A stretch of 64,000 nucleotides of DNA from Straminergon stramineum (Eukaryota > Streptophyta > Bryopsida > Hypnales > Calliergonaceae). A model generated the notes under the pieces. It saw only the letters and a program-made list of their open reading frames with translations. It ran no database searches and was not told the DNA's origin. This document shows, piece by piece, positions 46,993 to 58,967 of this stretch (positions are counted from its first letter, which is position 1; each line of letters opens with the position of its first letter). Location of the stretch: contig OY987271.1 of the NCBI GenBank assembly GCA_963920665.1, forward strand, positions 1,428,501-1,492,500, written 5' to 3'. The position numbers and the translations under genes were made by a program.

Positions 46993-48600
46993 TTAGAACA
47001 TCAAGCTGTTGTGTCCACAATCAGTCGAAGAGAAACTGTACATCGGTGGCACAGAATTTGCAGATTTAGGACAACGAAGCAATCCTGGAAGAGTTGGAAC
47101 GCACTCTGTTTTGAGGTCAACTTTCACTCTATGCCAGCAATTGTTATTTACACCTCTGAAGTTCCAAATGTGCTCCATGTCCTTAGGCTGCACGTTGCAG
47201 GCACTGTCAACCTGCGGACACGAGAGCACAGCAGTTTATACACAGGTGGCTTCTATAATTTTAATATTAATCAGTTGAAGCACATAACATTCCTGAGTTC
47301 CACCCTTTTCATTGTAAATGTGCTACGATCGGCAGTAACTGTACTTGTCTACAATGCCTCCACAAACAGTTCCATTATTGAATTCAAGATTTGAGAAGGT
47401 TTCTGTCCAAGAAAGATAGATGACAAAGAAGTTGGGTCCAAGGCGTTTGCAGCTCCTTTCATGTGGAGCATTGATATAAAGGTTAGGAATGAATAAATTC
47501 TACAAAAGTGGGAAAGAATTTGAAAGACTGAAGATGGATACACAATCATTTTACCGCCTTCACGACAATCTCTGTTGGGGGATCCACTTGGGCAACATGC
47601 TCCCAAAACACCCAGGTCCATTTCAAGAGCTGTGGATCCTTGAGGGATGCAGCTACACCATCGGCCTCAAATGGGTCGAAAATTTCGACCTTCGGAGGTA
47701 CAGTTCCACAACAAGGACATGGTATGCGCGGGACTGGGAACGATCCCTGCCGACGTTCAGCGTCCTCCCATGAACGGCCACCGTTGACAGATACATCAAC
47801 ACGATCAACTGCCCGACCACCACCTGCAATAGCATACCCCCTAATGGTGACCTGCAAATCTAGACAGTTGCCCATGTGAGACCATAGAAGTCTTACTCTG
47901 TAGAAGGCAATTCATATTTCAAAAGATTACAATCATGCCATTGTTAACCAGATGGAGCAGGTACCCTTTGTCCCCCTTGAAAATAGGACCCACTTGTGAG
48001 AAGTCAGTGACCAGTGACCACTTTAACTAAAATCCTTCCTTAAGGTTATTAAGGGGGAATAATTCACCACTTCAACTAAATCCTTCCTCAGGGATATTGA
48101 ATACTGTTTCAACGTACGTTGAGGTTTCACAGAAGTACACTGCTGTGGCGCTGTTAATAGAATGCTATGAAGGCTTGCCAGGCAAAAAAATTTGCCTTCA
48201 ACACTTGTCAAACACATGCTACTTCGTCATGAAATGCAAAGAATATTGATTACAGAAGTGGCGGAAAATTTGACATCCTTCATTGCTCCAAGAATGCGCT
48301 ATTTTCTTTTCATTGGTTCACTTTCTACACATGAAGCTAAGGTGCACACTGCAACAACAAATACAGATACAACTAAGTACCACAGCGGAAAAAAAGCAGA
48401 AAAATAAACTCACCTTGGCTCCTTTTGGTAAGGAAATGCCATCATGAGGTATGCAAATGGCACTCTGACACCACACCCAATCAACAACACCAGTAACAGT
48501 TCAGGTTAGCATGACTGAAGAGGGATTCTGGAACTATGCGTCCTTCACCTCATGGATTAGAAGTGAATTCTAGTTGCCGAAGATCACAAATCTAGTTATT

Positions 48601-48660
<60 letters not shown>

Positions 48661-51600
48661 ATGTAGAATTTTCGTACTTGAACAGGAAACTCCATCATCG
48701 GACGCCGTGAATACCAGTCTACTGTGGTTACCCATGGGGGATCGAGCTCCAAGTGGGGCGGATAGTGCTTGAAGTGTTTTTGCATGTAGAAACCCTGCGA
48801 TACATTTCCTAAGTTTTTCTGTGAGTGCACCCCCATTCTTCAGCACATAAAAATAACATGATAAGATTTGGATTTATTCAATATGCTTGAGAACGGTATG
48901 CAACAACTTGCTATTTCTATTTGATTACAAGTGTCATTCTAGGAGCTCTTCTTAGGCAAAGCTATTGAAGCGAGTATTGAAGTGATTTTGTCAAGGGCTT
49001 CCTCCTCCAAAATTCTTGAACTCTAAGATGTTACAGGATGCGTATCAAAGAAAGACAATGCAATGTCAGAGGATCGAAGCATCTTGGATACCTTGATTCC
49101 TCCTTGAATAAGATCAAGGGCCCGAGGTGTAGGTGCTCCTATCGTGAATGTTATTTTGGGGAGAAACATGCGTTCAAGTTTGTACGACAAATGAGCACAA
49201 TCCTAAACTAACACATGTGCAACACTCGTTCTGGAACAATCACGTAGAAAAGTGCAATAGTTTGAGTTCTTTCCAGCAAGATTATGCAATGTACCTGGCA
49301 CTCGTCCTTTGAGATCCTAATCTCCTTCAACCACTTTACGGACCGAGCACCAATGCAACCCGGTATAATCACACGTAAAGGGTATCCATGCTCCCGAGGC
49401 AGCTCCTGTTTTGATAGTTACAACGAACACAGATAAAGGGAAAATTTCCTGGCAAGAACTAAACACAACATACATACGCTGGTACATACATTGGCTAAAA
49501 GTTGAAGGGTTAGCTTGTAATATTGCATTGGCTAGAAGTTGACGGATGATCATACTTACAGTGACCATTTGGGAGAAAGCAAGTAATACTAAAAAGTTGA
49601 GCTGAATGGCACCTCGTAGTTCATCTCGTACGCCAAAAGTATATCTGCTCTTGGTGTTGTGGCATGGATCAACGGAATAGAAGATTTGAAGGGTTCATCA
49701 GGTGTCTCCTGTGAAACGAAAGAGAATAAGAGACGTGAGAAAAATTACACCAGAGTCTTTGTCCAAAGTCAAACATTTGATGGGTTGCAAGTCTACAGGT
49801 TCAGTGCACTGAACGTGAGGGATAAAGGAGGGATGACACAGCATTATTCATAGGATAACACCAATGTCTGGTCAAACTTGTGTCCAGAGACACCAGAGAC
49901 ACCAGAGACACCAGAGACTCGCAAACTATTAGTCCACGCAAAGATTAGATCTTTGTAAAGCTAACAATTTTCTCCAGACCAACACAACTCTTCAAGTACC
50001 TTCATGTAATCAACGCTGATGAACTCCACGTAGCGGCCACCAGTATCAGTCTCCAAAGAGCGGTAAGGAATTCCTTGCATTTTCAGAAGGTCAGCAAGTC
50101 TGACTCCTCCCCATACCGCTGCAGCAAAGCGATCAAACAAATGAGTGACAAGTTCAAAAAACGGTGTTGTGTAAATCATTTTGCACAAATTGCAGTGCTC
50201 ATATCAAAATGACTTGAATCTTCCGATCCAATTGACATTTCCGTAATTCAAGCACATACCGGTTCCGAGAGCTGCATTGCCCCAAGGGATTTCCAATATC
50301 TTCTTCTGCTGATGCATCCCAGTCCTCCGGTTTCCTGCACACTGTATCACCTTTTTTATCATTCGTTCTGTAAGAGAGAGAATGACACATGTAAACTCCA
50401 CATAGCATTCTTGAATTGTTCTATGAGAGCACCCATCTCATTGTTCATCTGACAACATATGAAGAAATAAGAAATAAGGCATGATTTGGATTCCTAAGAA
50501 TGGTGTGCAACAACATGCTACTTCTTCTTGCTCACAAGTGTCAATGAGGGAGCTACTGCTCGGGAGCTGTTGAAGTGATTGATGTCAAAAGCTTCCTTCT
50601 CCATAAATTCTTGAACTCAAGATGTAAGACGACGTTTGTCAAGAAGAGATAATGTCAGAGGATCATAACATCTTGGATACCTTAATTCTTCATTGAATTA
50701 GAAGATAGACCCAAGGTGTTAGGAGCTCCTTCCAAGAGTGTTTTGTAAAAGGATGTTGGTCTTCTTTTGGTGTGCATGCGGTGGAAAATCAAAACATCGA
50801 AGGGCTGGTATTATCTTCAAAATGCAGATGCAAGCTTCAAAAAAAGAAAGATCATGTAGATCAGCGAAGCAGAGGAGGTCTATGAGACGAAGGATAATAA
50901 TTCACCATAAGTGTTACGGGCACTCTTGACTTCGGCATTGCACTGCGAAGTCAAGCAAGAAACACGGGTGAGATTCAATCTGCAAAGTGCCCATCAATTG
51001 ATTTTTTGGCTATCAGTTGAATCGTAAGCGTCTCATAATCTGTAGCATGTAGTGGACCCAGATTCAAATGAAAACAAAACTTCCGCTTCTCAAACCTTTA
51101 CCATCTAAAGGACCAAGAAGGCCAAATTGGGTCTCGTGTTTCATTAGCAGGTCTTACCGGGACGTCCTTGTCCAATTTTATTTACCTTTTCACCAACACA
51201 TGCATAGTTCTGCACTAGTCTAGTGACGCAAAATCTTGGCCATCTGAACAGATATTATTCCGTGTATGATCGTTTGAGTAGGTCGTTTTATAAACATGGT
51301 GATTCTTGGTCCTTTAGGAATTGTTTTTTAAAAAGTATCTACCCCTAAAAAGACTGACCAATAATAAACTATGAGACAAGTATGAGCAGTGCCACAAGGA
51401 TACGAACAGAATAGCATCGAGATAGAAAGTCGCTGGCTTTGGGAGAAGTCCAGAGATCTCCAAGTCATACCTGCATGGATGCAGTAGAACATGGTGATGT
51501 CACCCGCAGCAAATTTCACAATCAAATTGACCCACCTCTGTTCCTACTACAGCAGTATATAGATTTCTCTTCACCTCTCATTCTTGCAAGAACCCTATAG

Positions 51601-52465
51601 AGAGGAAAGCATCAGACGGGGAACTCAAAATCGAGGGAATCTTAAAGCCATCTTAAAGTCAAGAACAAGCCTGAATTTGAGCAAATGAGGCTTCAAGATA
51701 CAAATTTAAAATCTTTTTGATTACGAAACCAGACAGCTGAAGAGTCAAAGCCTATTGTACTCACCCTATGAGCAAACCCTTGAAAATTCCATTACTGATT
51801 CGTAAAATATCCAAACGATGCATATTTTCATGCATTGGAAACTTCAAAAAAGGCTGGGGACCAGACCCCTCAAAACTAGAAAAAGTCACCACTCCACGAA
51901 TATAGGTTCCCAACTTTTTGTATGCCAACTTGCCAAGTAAATGCAAGTCGAAAATTGATTTTCTACTGAGCAAAGATGTCAACATTGCAGCTACGTGATG
52001 TCAAACCCTGAGGACGAGGGAAACCAGTTGCAGATAACATACATGATCGGATCTGCGAGCGTTGCTACAGGACCATGGTTGCACTTGAAAAATATAGGCT
52101 CAGGCGTCAAGAAAGTCTCCAGAAGAACAGGCGCCGCTGGCTCCCCATGATAAGGCGTCTGCAATGGTCACAGAACAGTCAACTTCACTGCCAATGCAGA
52201 AATTTTAAACCTCAATTGCTTGTTCGAAAACGGAATCCATCACAGTGGAATGATGCAATTAGAGTTTGGCATGTACCAAGCTGTTGATGTGCAAGAGCTT
52301 GCTTCGATCCTTGGGTTCGTTTTTGTAATCTTTCGGTCCAGCCAAGCCTCTCGCGATTCGTTCAGGCTTGTTACAACACTTGGGAGATTTGCATCGCGCC
52401 AACTCTGGTGGAAATTTGGGCGGATCTGGTGTCTTGTTAGAGCAATCTCCCTTGGTTGTCGTCAT
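46993..52465 (-). CDS. SOX: plant-type sulfite oxidase (molybdenum cofactor enzyme)
   Basis: Oxidises sulfite to sulfate with a molybdopterin cofactor; the plant enzyme is peroxisomal and lacks the b5 heme domain, as here. Exons (minus): 52277-52465, 52043-52158, 51404-51470, 50260-50367, 50000-50118, 49613-49708, 49295-49405, 48678-48794, 48414-48464, 47555-47851, 46993-47211. Landmarks: FFKCNHGPVATL, the Mo-ligand Cys in QCAGNRRTG (residue about 136), AVWGGVRLADLL, ADILLAYEMN, GYPLRVIIPGCIGARSVKWL, then the dimerisation domain RGYAIAGGGRAVDRVDVSVNGG and WNFRGVNNNCWHRVKV. All phases agree except between 51404 and 50367, where one nucleotide (mod 3) is missing, implying an unseen micro-exon. 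About 42 residues precede the usual N-terminus (GPKDYKNEP). The C-terminus runs about 40 residues past WHRV and ends SLMF without the usual peroxisomal tripeptide. Confidence 0.93.
48605..48659. repeat. (GA)27 microsatellite in a sulfite oxidase intron
   Basis: An uninterrupted dinucleotide run. On the gene's strand it is (CT)n starting 18 nt after the 5' splice site of the exon at 48678-48794. Confidence 0.98.
48835..49150 (-). repeat. intronic duplication in sulfite oxidase, copy 1
   Basis: Blocks GTATGCAACAACTTGCTA, TTCTTGAACTCTAAGATG, AATGTCAGAGGATC and CATCTTGGATACCTTGATTC recur in the same order at 50490-50700, in a different intron of the same gene. Confidence 0.8.
50440..50745 (-). 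repeat. intronic duplication in sulfite oxidase, copy 2
   Basis: Blocks GTGTGCAACAACATGCTA, TTCTTGAACTCAAGATG, AATGTCAGAGGATC and CATCTTGGATACCTTAATTC pair with 48895-49115. The copies differ by substitutions and small gaps, so the duplication is old. Confidence 0.8.
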
Positions 52466-52564
52466 CTCGTCAAGACCATCCAATCATTCAAAGAATTTTT
52501 TTCGGGCTCATCGGCAATTATAATTGTAGAAGTAGGGTTAGGGTTCCAAGCAGAATTTCATCGT

Positions 52565-52919
52565 TTAAGAAAAATCCCGAGGCGACGCTGGAGGCTCCTC
52601 GTAGTCGTGGTGGTAAGCAAGGACGTGGACCAGCAGGGTTAAGCATTGGAGCACCATGACGGCTTTGTAGACTTGGTATGTACTCTTCACCAACACTACA
52701 ATTCCGACCACGGTGATGAAGATTTGCGAGAGAGAAAGAAATCCTCCCACTGCAGGTGGCAACATGCATAGAATGTAGGCCTACACAAACTTCTTCAACA
52801 GAAAAATCTGGAAACTTTCAATACGCAAAATACGTGATTCAGTTCTCGATCACGCATTCTGCGATGGCGGGTGAGAATGTGTGATCATGGCGATGGCGGA
52901 GAAGAACGTACTCAGCCAT
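52565..52919 (-). CDS. possible small two-span membrane protein, 2 exons, 93 aa
   Basis: Not recognised. Exon 1 52854-52919 (ATG GCT GAG TAC), a 73-bp GT-AG intron, and exon 2 52565-52780 give one open frame. Exon 2 has two hydrophobic segments (LSQIFITVVGIVVLV; AVMVLQCLTLLVHVLAY) and an acidic tail ending DYEEPPASPRDFS. It lies on the sulfite oxidase strand and stops 99 bp before that gene's start codon, so it could be a separate gene, part of a shared transcript leader, or chance. The intron is a guess from consensus sites. Confidence 0.35.
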
Positions 52920-55739
52920 GATGACGAAAGTGGAGCTATGCAGCAAAGTGGTAACCCTAAAAGTGAAGACTAGGCTTTTCAGCTCCATCTATGTACGATG
53001 TGCTTTCCATTTGTCTAGGGAGCCAATGGCGGTTGCAACATGTTTTTTTGGTGTGTGTTTTTCGCACAAATTGAAGAATCAATTGCAAAGACAAAAGCAA
53101 CAACATGCTTTTAGTGTGTGTATTTGACACATGAATTGAATTGAGATATAGGATAGTGATTAAAATTTGTCATCATGTTGAGTTGAAACAAGCAATGATA
53201 TATGGTCTCTCCAATTTGGATCATAATTGCACCTTCTTTGTATCTAAACAAGAATAAAGTGGTCATGCATTCTACTTGAATATTACTTGTATGGTGCCCT
53301 ATTTTGAGAATAATAAGGTTTAGATGTTATAATGATATTAAAAAAAAAGATATTAATTGTTGAATTATTAGTCCAATGGTATATGTTTAGGCATATTTCA
53401 TGACATAATTTAATATCTTGGAATCAACTATCGTACAATCTGTATGGGTCTCTACACCTTTTGAAGGTGAAACTATCACTTCAAACTAATTTGCCTATAT
53501 TTAGTCAAAACTATTATTGAAAGTGAGTTTTAGTCTATGGACAAGTAGAAACCATAAATTTATGCATAGAAAGAGGGTTAAAGAAATATATAGGAATATT
53601 CTATAAAAGTTGAAAGTTGAAAATTGCAAAATGTCCTAAAAAGCACCGTATATTTTGCACCTTTGAACTTTTCAAAAGTTTCAAAATCATCTAATTTCAA
53701 AATTTAATACATCAAAACATTTTGCACCACTTGCAAAATTTAAGACATCCACCATGATTGTTTTAGTCCCTATTGATAATACTTCAAAAAATCTCTCACA
53801 TAGCATAATAGGAGAAGATCACAAAAGTGGATGTGTACCTTAGTGTAATTATAAATGACAATAGCCTGGACTTTTTGTTTTCAAAAAGAAAAAAAAATCT
53901 ATATAGGTTTTATATCCAAATGAAAATAGAATATTAAGCCATAATCATTAAAATGAAATAATTTTCAATCTCATATTGTCCTTGACCTCATATTTAGATG
54001 ATAATAAGTGTCAAATATTGAGAAAATTGAGACTTTAATATCATTAATACATGTATAAATCTTTGATTTTTTTAAAAGTTGATTTGTTCATAAATCCTTA
54101 ATTCATTAGAATAGAGGTCTCCAATAGCGGGGCTCAAGTCTCAAAATGTGCATTTTGTTTTAGTTTAACAAATATGGCCATTATAGGAAGATGTTCTACA
54201 AGTATACGGTTGGTCACTTGAGCATACTCAACAAATGCTACCCAAACATAACCAAAGTATCATCTAAGCATTAGCAATGAATGTCATTCAAGCATAGATA
54301 GTACATGTCACCTAAACATAGGTAGTTACTTTGTTGTCTCTTGTAAGTATGTAGTAACAAATTGCCAAAAATTCATTTCATTAATTGAATAAGTAAATAA
54401 ATATTTTGATATTTATATTTTTTGTGAATTATTTCATTACCTCCAACATGTGTACTTTCTAAACCTCTGTGATTGCAACTGATATGAAATAACAACCAAA
54501 CTTGTATCCCATATATGTATTTGTATCCATATGTCATATAAATATGATACTTGACACCAATAAAATATTATTTGGAGTTTGACTTTACAAATATATAAAT
54601 TTAGGAATTTAGGTGATTGTATATGTGTAATATTATAGAGTGCAAGTCTAGTTTAGTTTGCAAATTTTTAGAGTTCATAATCCATGAAGGAAAATTATAC
54701 ATAATCCCTAAACTCAAAATGATTATAACATTGTCAATATGTTATTATTCATAACAAACATGTGTCATTAATCTCTTATTTTAAAAATATTGTATCCTCA
54801 CATTGAATCTATAGTGTTTTTTTGAAATATAATTTAATTAATTTCAAAAAAATCCATTTGAAATTGAATATTCTTATTTCTCACCTACATCTAATAATTA
54901 ATTTTTAAAAACCCATGAGAAATTTGAAATTTGAAATTTTCATATAGTTTATATTGAATATATGAAAAATATTTTTTTTCATATTTTTTTCACCTACATA
55001 TAATATTTTTTTCTTGAATATACAATGGATTGATTAATAATTTTGCTACAATATTGAAATAAAAATCATTTTAGAACTACACAATTGAATATTTGACTTG
55101 TCTTTCATTCTCACAAGAACTTTATAATATAGCAATGATAGCAAGACGTTCAAAGATTTCATATAAAGAAAGAATTATCTTACCTAGCTTTCAAAGTTGG
55201 TAAAAATAAAATAAAAATAAGAGTTGATTTTTTGGAAATTAGTTTGATGAAGGAGTCGAAAAATAAATAAATTCATATTGCAAATGCCAAATTATTATAA
55301 AATAGAACACATTTGTCAAAAAAGTTAAGTAACATTAGTACTATTAATATACTATTTACAGTAGAAAAAGGGGACACAAGCTTGAGAATACCAATAATAA
55401 AAGAAATAGCTTACAAATACTCGCAAATGGAATTATGGACAAGTAAATGGAGGGTTGTTGATTAGGGTTCCTTTCATTCAAGTAAACATGCAAATTTCAT
55501 ATGCATATTAGTCACTTTCTTGATATTTCTATAATCAAGGCATCAAATTTTTGGAATTTTTCGTGAAATTTTTATTAATTATAAAAGCATCTGTTGAATC
55601 ACTTTTTCAACTTTAATTAATTAATTTAATATGAAATGTTGACCATAATAATCGAGCATGGTATTCATTAACATGACGGGAACCCCATGAGTGACAAAGA
55701 CAAATAACCTTTGCATTAAGCTAATCGTTTTTTAAAAGA
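52920..55739. other. very AT-rich intergenic DNA, no gene seen
   Basis: No frame longer than about 70 codons resembles a protein. Homopolymer and ATTT-rich runs dominate. No RNA gene was recognised. Confidence 0.6.
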
Positions 55740-55870
55740 ACCCCCTCTATATTCTTGCCTTAAATGTATAACCTTTATTCATGGAAATCTAGGATAGATT
55801 TTGGATTCACCTATTTTAGAACACTTTGAAATTTTACAATTTGTTCATTATATATGGTATTCCAATAAAA
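55740..55870 (-). repeat. dispersed repeat family R2 fragment, inverted
   Basis: TTCACCTATTTTAGAACACTTTGAAATTTTACAATTTGTTCATTATA-type sequence (blocks within 55804-55852) is the inverse of the R2 signature at 15790-15830 and resembles 62500-62580. Confidence 0.5.
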
Positions 55871-56055
55871 CATGCTAAGAGAATCTTCAACTTGCTTATG
55901 ACTCTATACACTGAGTTCCCTAAAAACATAGACAACATAAATAAGAACTATATTCAAATGCATTTAGGCAATTATGTTGGTGTAATATTTCTTCATTTTA
56001 ATGGCTTATTTCACATGTTTGATGCTGTTTCTCTTTCCCTCCATTTGTTTGTTAA

Positions 56056-56720
56056 TCTCTAAAGTTCCTTGACTATGTTTTCACCAAAAACGCTCCAAAA
56101 TTGTCATTTCTATTTTTGGTACAAGTACCAATTTTAGAAAGAAAAAAATGGACACATATATCCATAGGATCTTGTAGTGCGTTTGTTTGAGAACATGTGG
56201 AAAAAATTTCAGAAATTTCTACTATGTGGCCTTTTTTTGTCATGCAAAAGATAGGGTAAGGTAGAAGGTTCTAAAATTGCCCACCTTTATAAATGTACAC
56301 TATTTGAACATGCTACTTTTTCATTGTACCAATAGTGTACCAATAGTGTACATTTACAGAGGTGGGCGATTTTAGAGCCCTATGCCATTTCAACTTCAAA
56401 AATTCAGAACTAATTCTACAAAATTCCAAAAAATATGAAACGATTTTGATTAGATGCCAATTCCATTTGTCTTTCAAGGAAAACTTATTGAAAAATATTT
56501 CAAGAAGTTTTACCTCCACAAATTCCGGTTTCAGCTCTTAGATGAGCACTTTATGGACCTCCTACCTTAGTTGCACTTCTCAAGGTCACATTTGAAAAAA
56601 TATTCAAATTGGTGGTGCCTCTTTGGATTCATTCTTCAAGTCAAGCCCTTCCATAACTTCTATATCTCTTGTGTGCAATGTTATTCATCTATGACATCAT
56701 GACTTTTGGAGGGCAAAATA
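56056..56720 (+). repeat. TTAA-family copy split by a MITE
   Basis: Starts TTAA (56052-56055) TCTCTAAAGTTCCTTGACTA and tracks 31860-32060, then resumes at 56575-56690 (GGTGGTGCCTCTTTGGATTC; cf. 32140-32165). The gap is the M1 MITE at 56257-56569. A LINE tail follows at 56754. Confidence 0.7.
56257..56569. mobile_element. TA-flanked MITE family M1, copy 3, nested
   Basis: Ends TAAGGTAGAAGGTTCTAAAA and, inverted, TAAGGTAGGAGGTCCATAAA. The core is the inverse of copies 1 and 2 (GATTAGATGCCAATTCCAT). Inner inverted repeats flank AATGTACACTA / TAGTGTACATT. The host TTAA-family sequence continues on both sides, which fixes the borders. Confidence 0.78.
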
Positions 56721-56753
56721 GTGCCAGATTGCTTACAAAAAAATAGTTTGTCT

Positions 56754-56881
56754 TTTTTTTGAAAACAAATGAAATGGAATTTCATTGCTAGGTGAGAAAT
56801 ACAAAACCACCAGCCACAAGTGGCCTGGCGGACAGGACAAGGACAGACACTAACCAGACAACAGACCTGACAAACAAAAGA
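56754..56881 (-). mobile_element. severely 5'-truncated LINE tail with target duplication
   Basis: AAAATAGTTTGTC (56741-56753) and AAAATAGTTTGGC (56882-56894) flank a 128-bp piece. On the minus strand it ends CATTTCATTTGTTTTC plus an A-tract. Too short to encode anything. Confidence 0.65.
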
Positions 56882-56929
56882 AAATAGTTTGGCTTTTATA
56901 TGATGACAAGCCATGCAGTTTTTTACTCG

Positions 56930-57100
56930 AAAATTCCAAATTAAAAAATATCCTCAATGAAATCAGTAGATTATGGATGAAAACAAAATTATGAATACAT
57001 GATATGCACTAAAATGATATTTTCTAACTTAGAATGTTGAAATTTCGAGCACCACTGTAACATTTTATATTGCCACTTCAACACTTCATAAAAAATGATT
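56930..57100 (+). repeat. dispersed repeat family R3, copy 2
   Basis: GATTATGGATGAAAACAAAAT, ACATGATATGCACTAA and CACCACTGTAACATTTTATAT match 20090-20205. Confidence 0.6.
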
Positions 57101-58679
57101 AAAAAATGATTTTAAAAATGAAATTGTACAACATCTCGACTCAATTGCATGATTTTTCACAAATGAAAACAATATGGTCTTGAAATAATATGTTAATTTG
57201 GGGCAAAACATTGTTCATTTCAGTGGAATTAAATATTTTACAAAAGCAACGCGCACTTGTGGTAATTGACTTTGGTAATTGGGTACAGTAAATGGAACAA
57301 TTACACACTCACGTTGTTAGTTGTACTGTCCTGCAGTATGGAACACAAATCAAATGGAACCATGGACACTGCGTGGGTGCGTGCAAGGTGAAGCACACCT
57401 GACAATGACTGATGAGGATTGAGGAGGTTCAGTTAGTTCCATTTGGTGGACCAAGTACCAAGTACAGGAATGCTGCGCTTGCAATTTGACGGCTAAACTT
57501 ACTGTCATGGCATTCAGAGGTGCAGGACTTGAGGCTCTCCAATCCAAATTACATGAATTGTGGTAAACTACCCTGTTAAGTTACAGGCAGAATGAATAAG
57601 ATAGGGTGTTCTAAAGTGTTGAAGAAAATTCAGCTCTTTGAGTGATGAAAAAAAATGATGAAGAAAATGTCCTTTTTCATCCATCTCTTATTTTTGTTCA
57701 GAACTTTTGATAGGAGACTTGAAATCTCAAACGGTTTTTTGGAGATGAAAGTTAAATTGATTTTTTGCTTTAATTTAGTTCAAAGTTGAAAAAAAAAGTT
57801 ATTCAACTATACCTAAATGAGGTTTAAAATTTTACTTCGAACACAATTTTTGATTTTGATTTAACTTTGAGCAATTGGGCTCTTACTAATTCTAATTTTC
57901 ATATCCCTTACGGGTTGTTTTACCTCCTATCACTCCTCCAATATAAAGAGCTTGTCTTTTGATCTTCAAATACAAAAAAGTAGCTTTTGAAGCTATGTGG
58001 ATAATTGTCAAATATTTGAATTTCTTTGAATTTCATACCAAATTTATTTTTATTATATTTAATAGAGTAGGAGAACATTTGTGTGCACGAGAACATGGTA
58101 TGTGGTAAACTTATCTAGTGCCAATAATCCATCACCCGGCTTCCTCCCACCAAATATATACAACTACCCTTGAGTTTAGCTTGGGTGTTTCAAACCATAA
58201 ATTAATCAAGATTGCCAAAGCTACAAATTTAGAGCAATTTTTTCCCCTTCTTTGGAAACTAGCTACAACCTAAATCTATATCATTGACATTTCAAAGAGA
58301 ACATTGTACATGCAAGCCAAAAGTTGTTGAAAAAGTGTCTTTGTAAGATATTTTTTCCAACTTCAAATTCTTTAATTTTGGAATCTATGTAGTCAAAACC
58401 TCCCATTTTTTTCCTATAGAGTAATGAAGTATTCTACTACTAGGTTTGATACTAAGATGCTCACTAGAGGGGATTTTACACCTCTAAAAGATTGTTTGAA
58501 GGCCATTCCCCTTACTTTGAACTAGTGCAATGATGTCAAAATATTAAATATTAAAAAATTTATGAACTAAAATACTAAAAATAGTATTAAATAAATAATA
58601 CAATATTTTGTGGCAAGGACTCAACTACATCAAACAACTAATATAGTGACATTTTCTGAGTTCTTCACTATCCGGGAAC
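57101..58679. other. AT-rich intergenic DNA, no gene seen
   Basis: 57340-57580 is slightly GC-richer but has no recognisable frame. Nothing else stands out. Confidence 0.55.
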
Positions 58680-58870
58680 CTGCAATCTTCCAAAGTCCTC
58701 AAAGATTTCATTCTTCATTTAGGGGGGACTTTTGCCATTAAAATGGCCCATTTTGAGTGTTTGGGGTTGAAACATTGTAAAAGACTTTCAGGAGTTAACT
58801 ATATATGAAAAGCTTTGGTTCATTCCAATTGGATTAGTGATGTTAAAGTTATGATGAGTCTTTTCTTTGT
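58680..58870 (-). repeat. TTAA-family terminus and adjacent sequence
   Basis: GACTTTCAGGAGTTAA at 58783-58797 matches the copy A terminus (ACTTTCAGGGGTTAA). Following bases (GAAAAGCTTTGG..TTATGATGAGTCTTT) resemble 205-260 of copy A. Rearranged relic. Confidence 0.5.
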
Positions 58871-58967
58871 ATGCAATTACATCTTCCCAAAAATTAATGT
58901 ATAGGATTTGTTTCTTGACTTAATTTTCACAATTTTTCCAAAAAGAAAGTTTAAAAGATGTATATTA

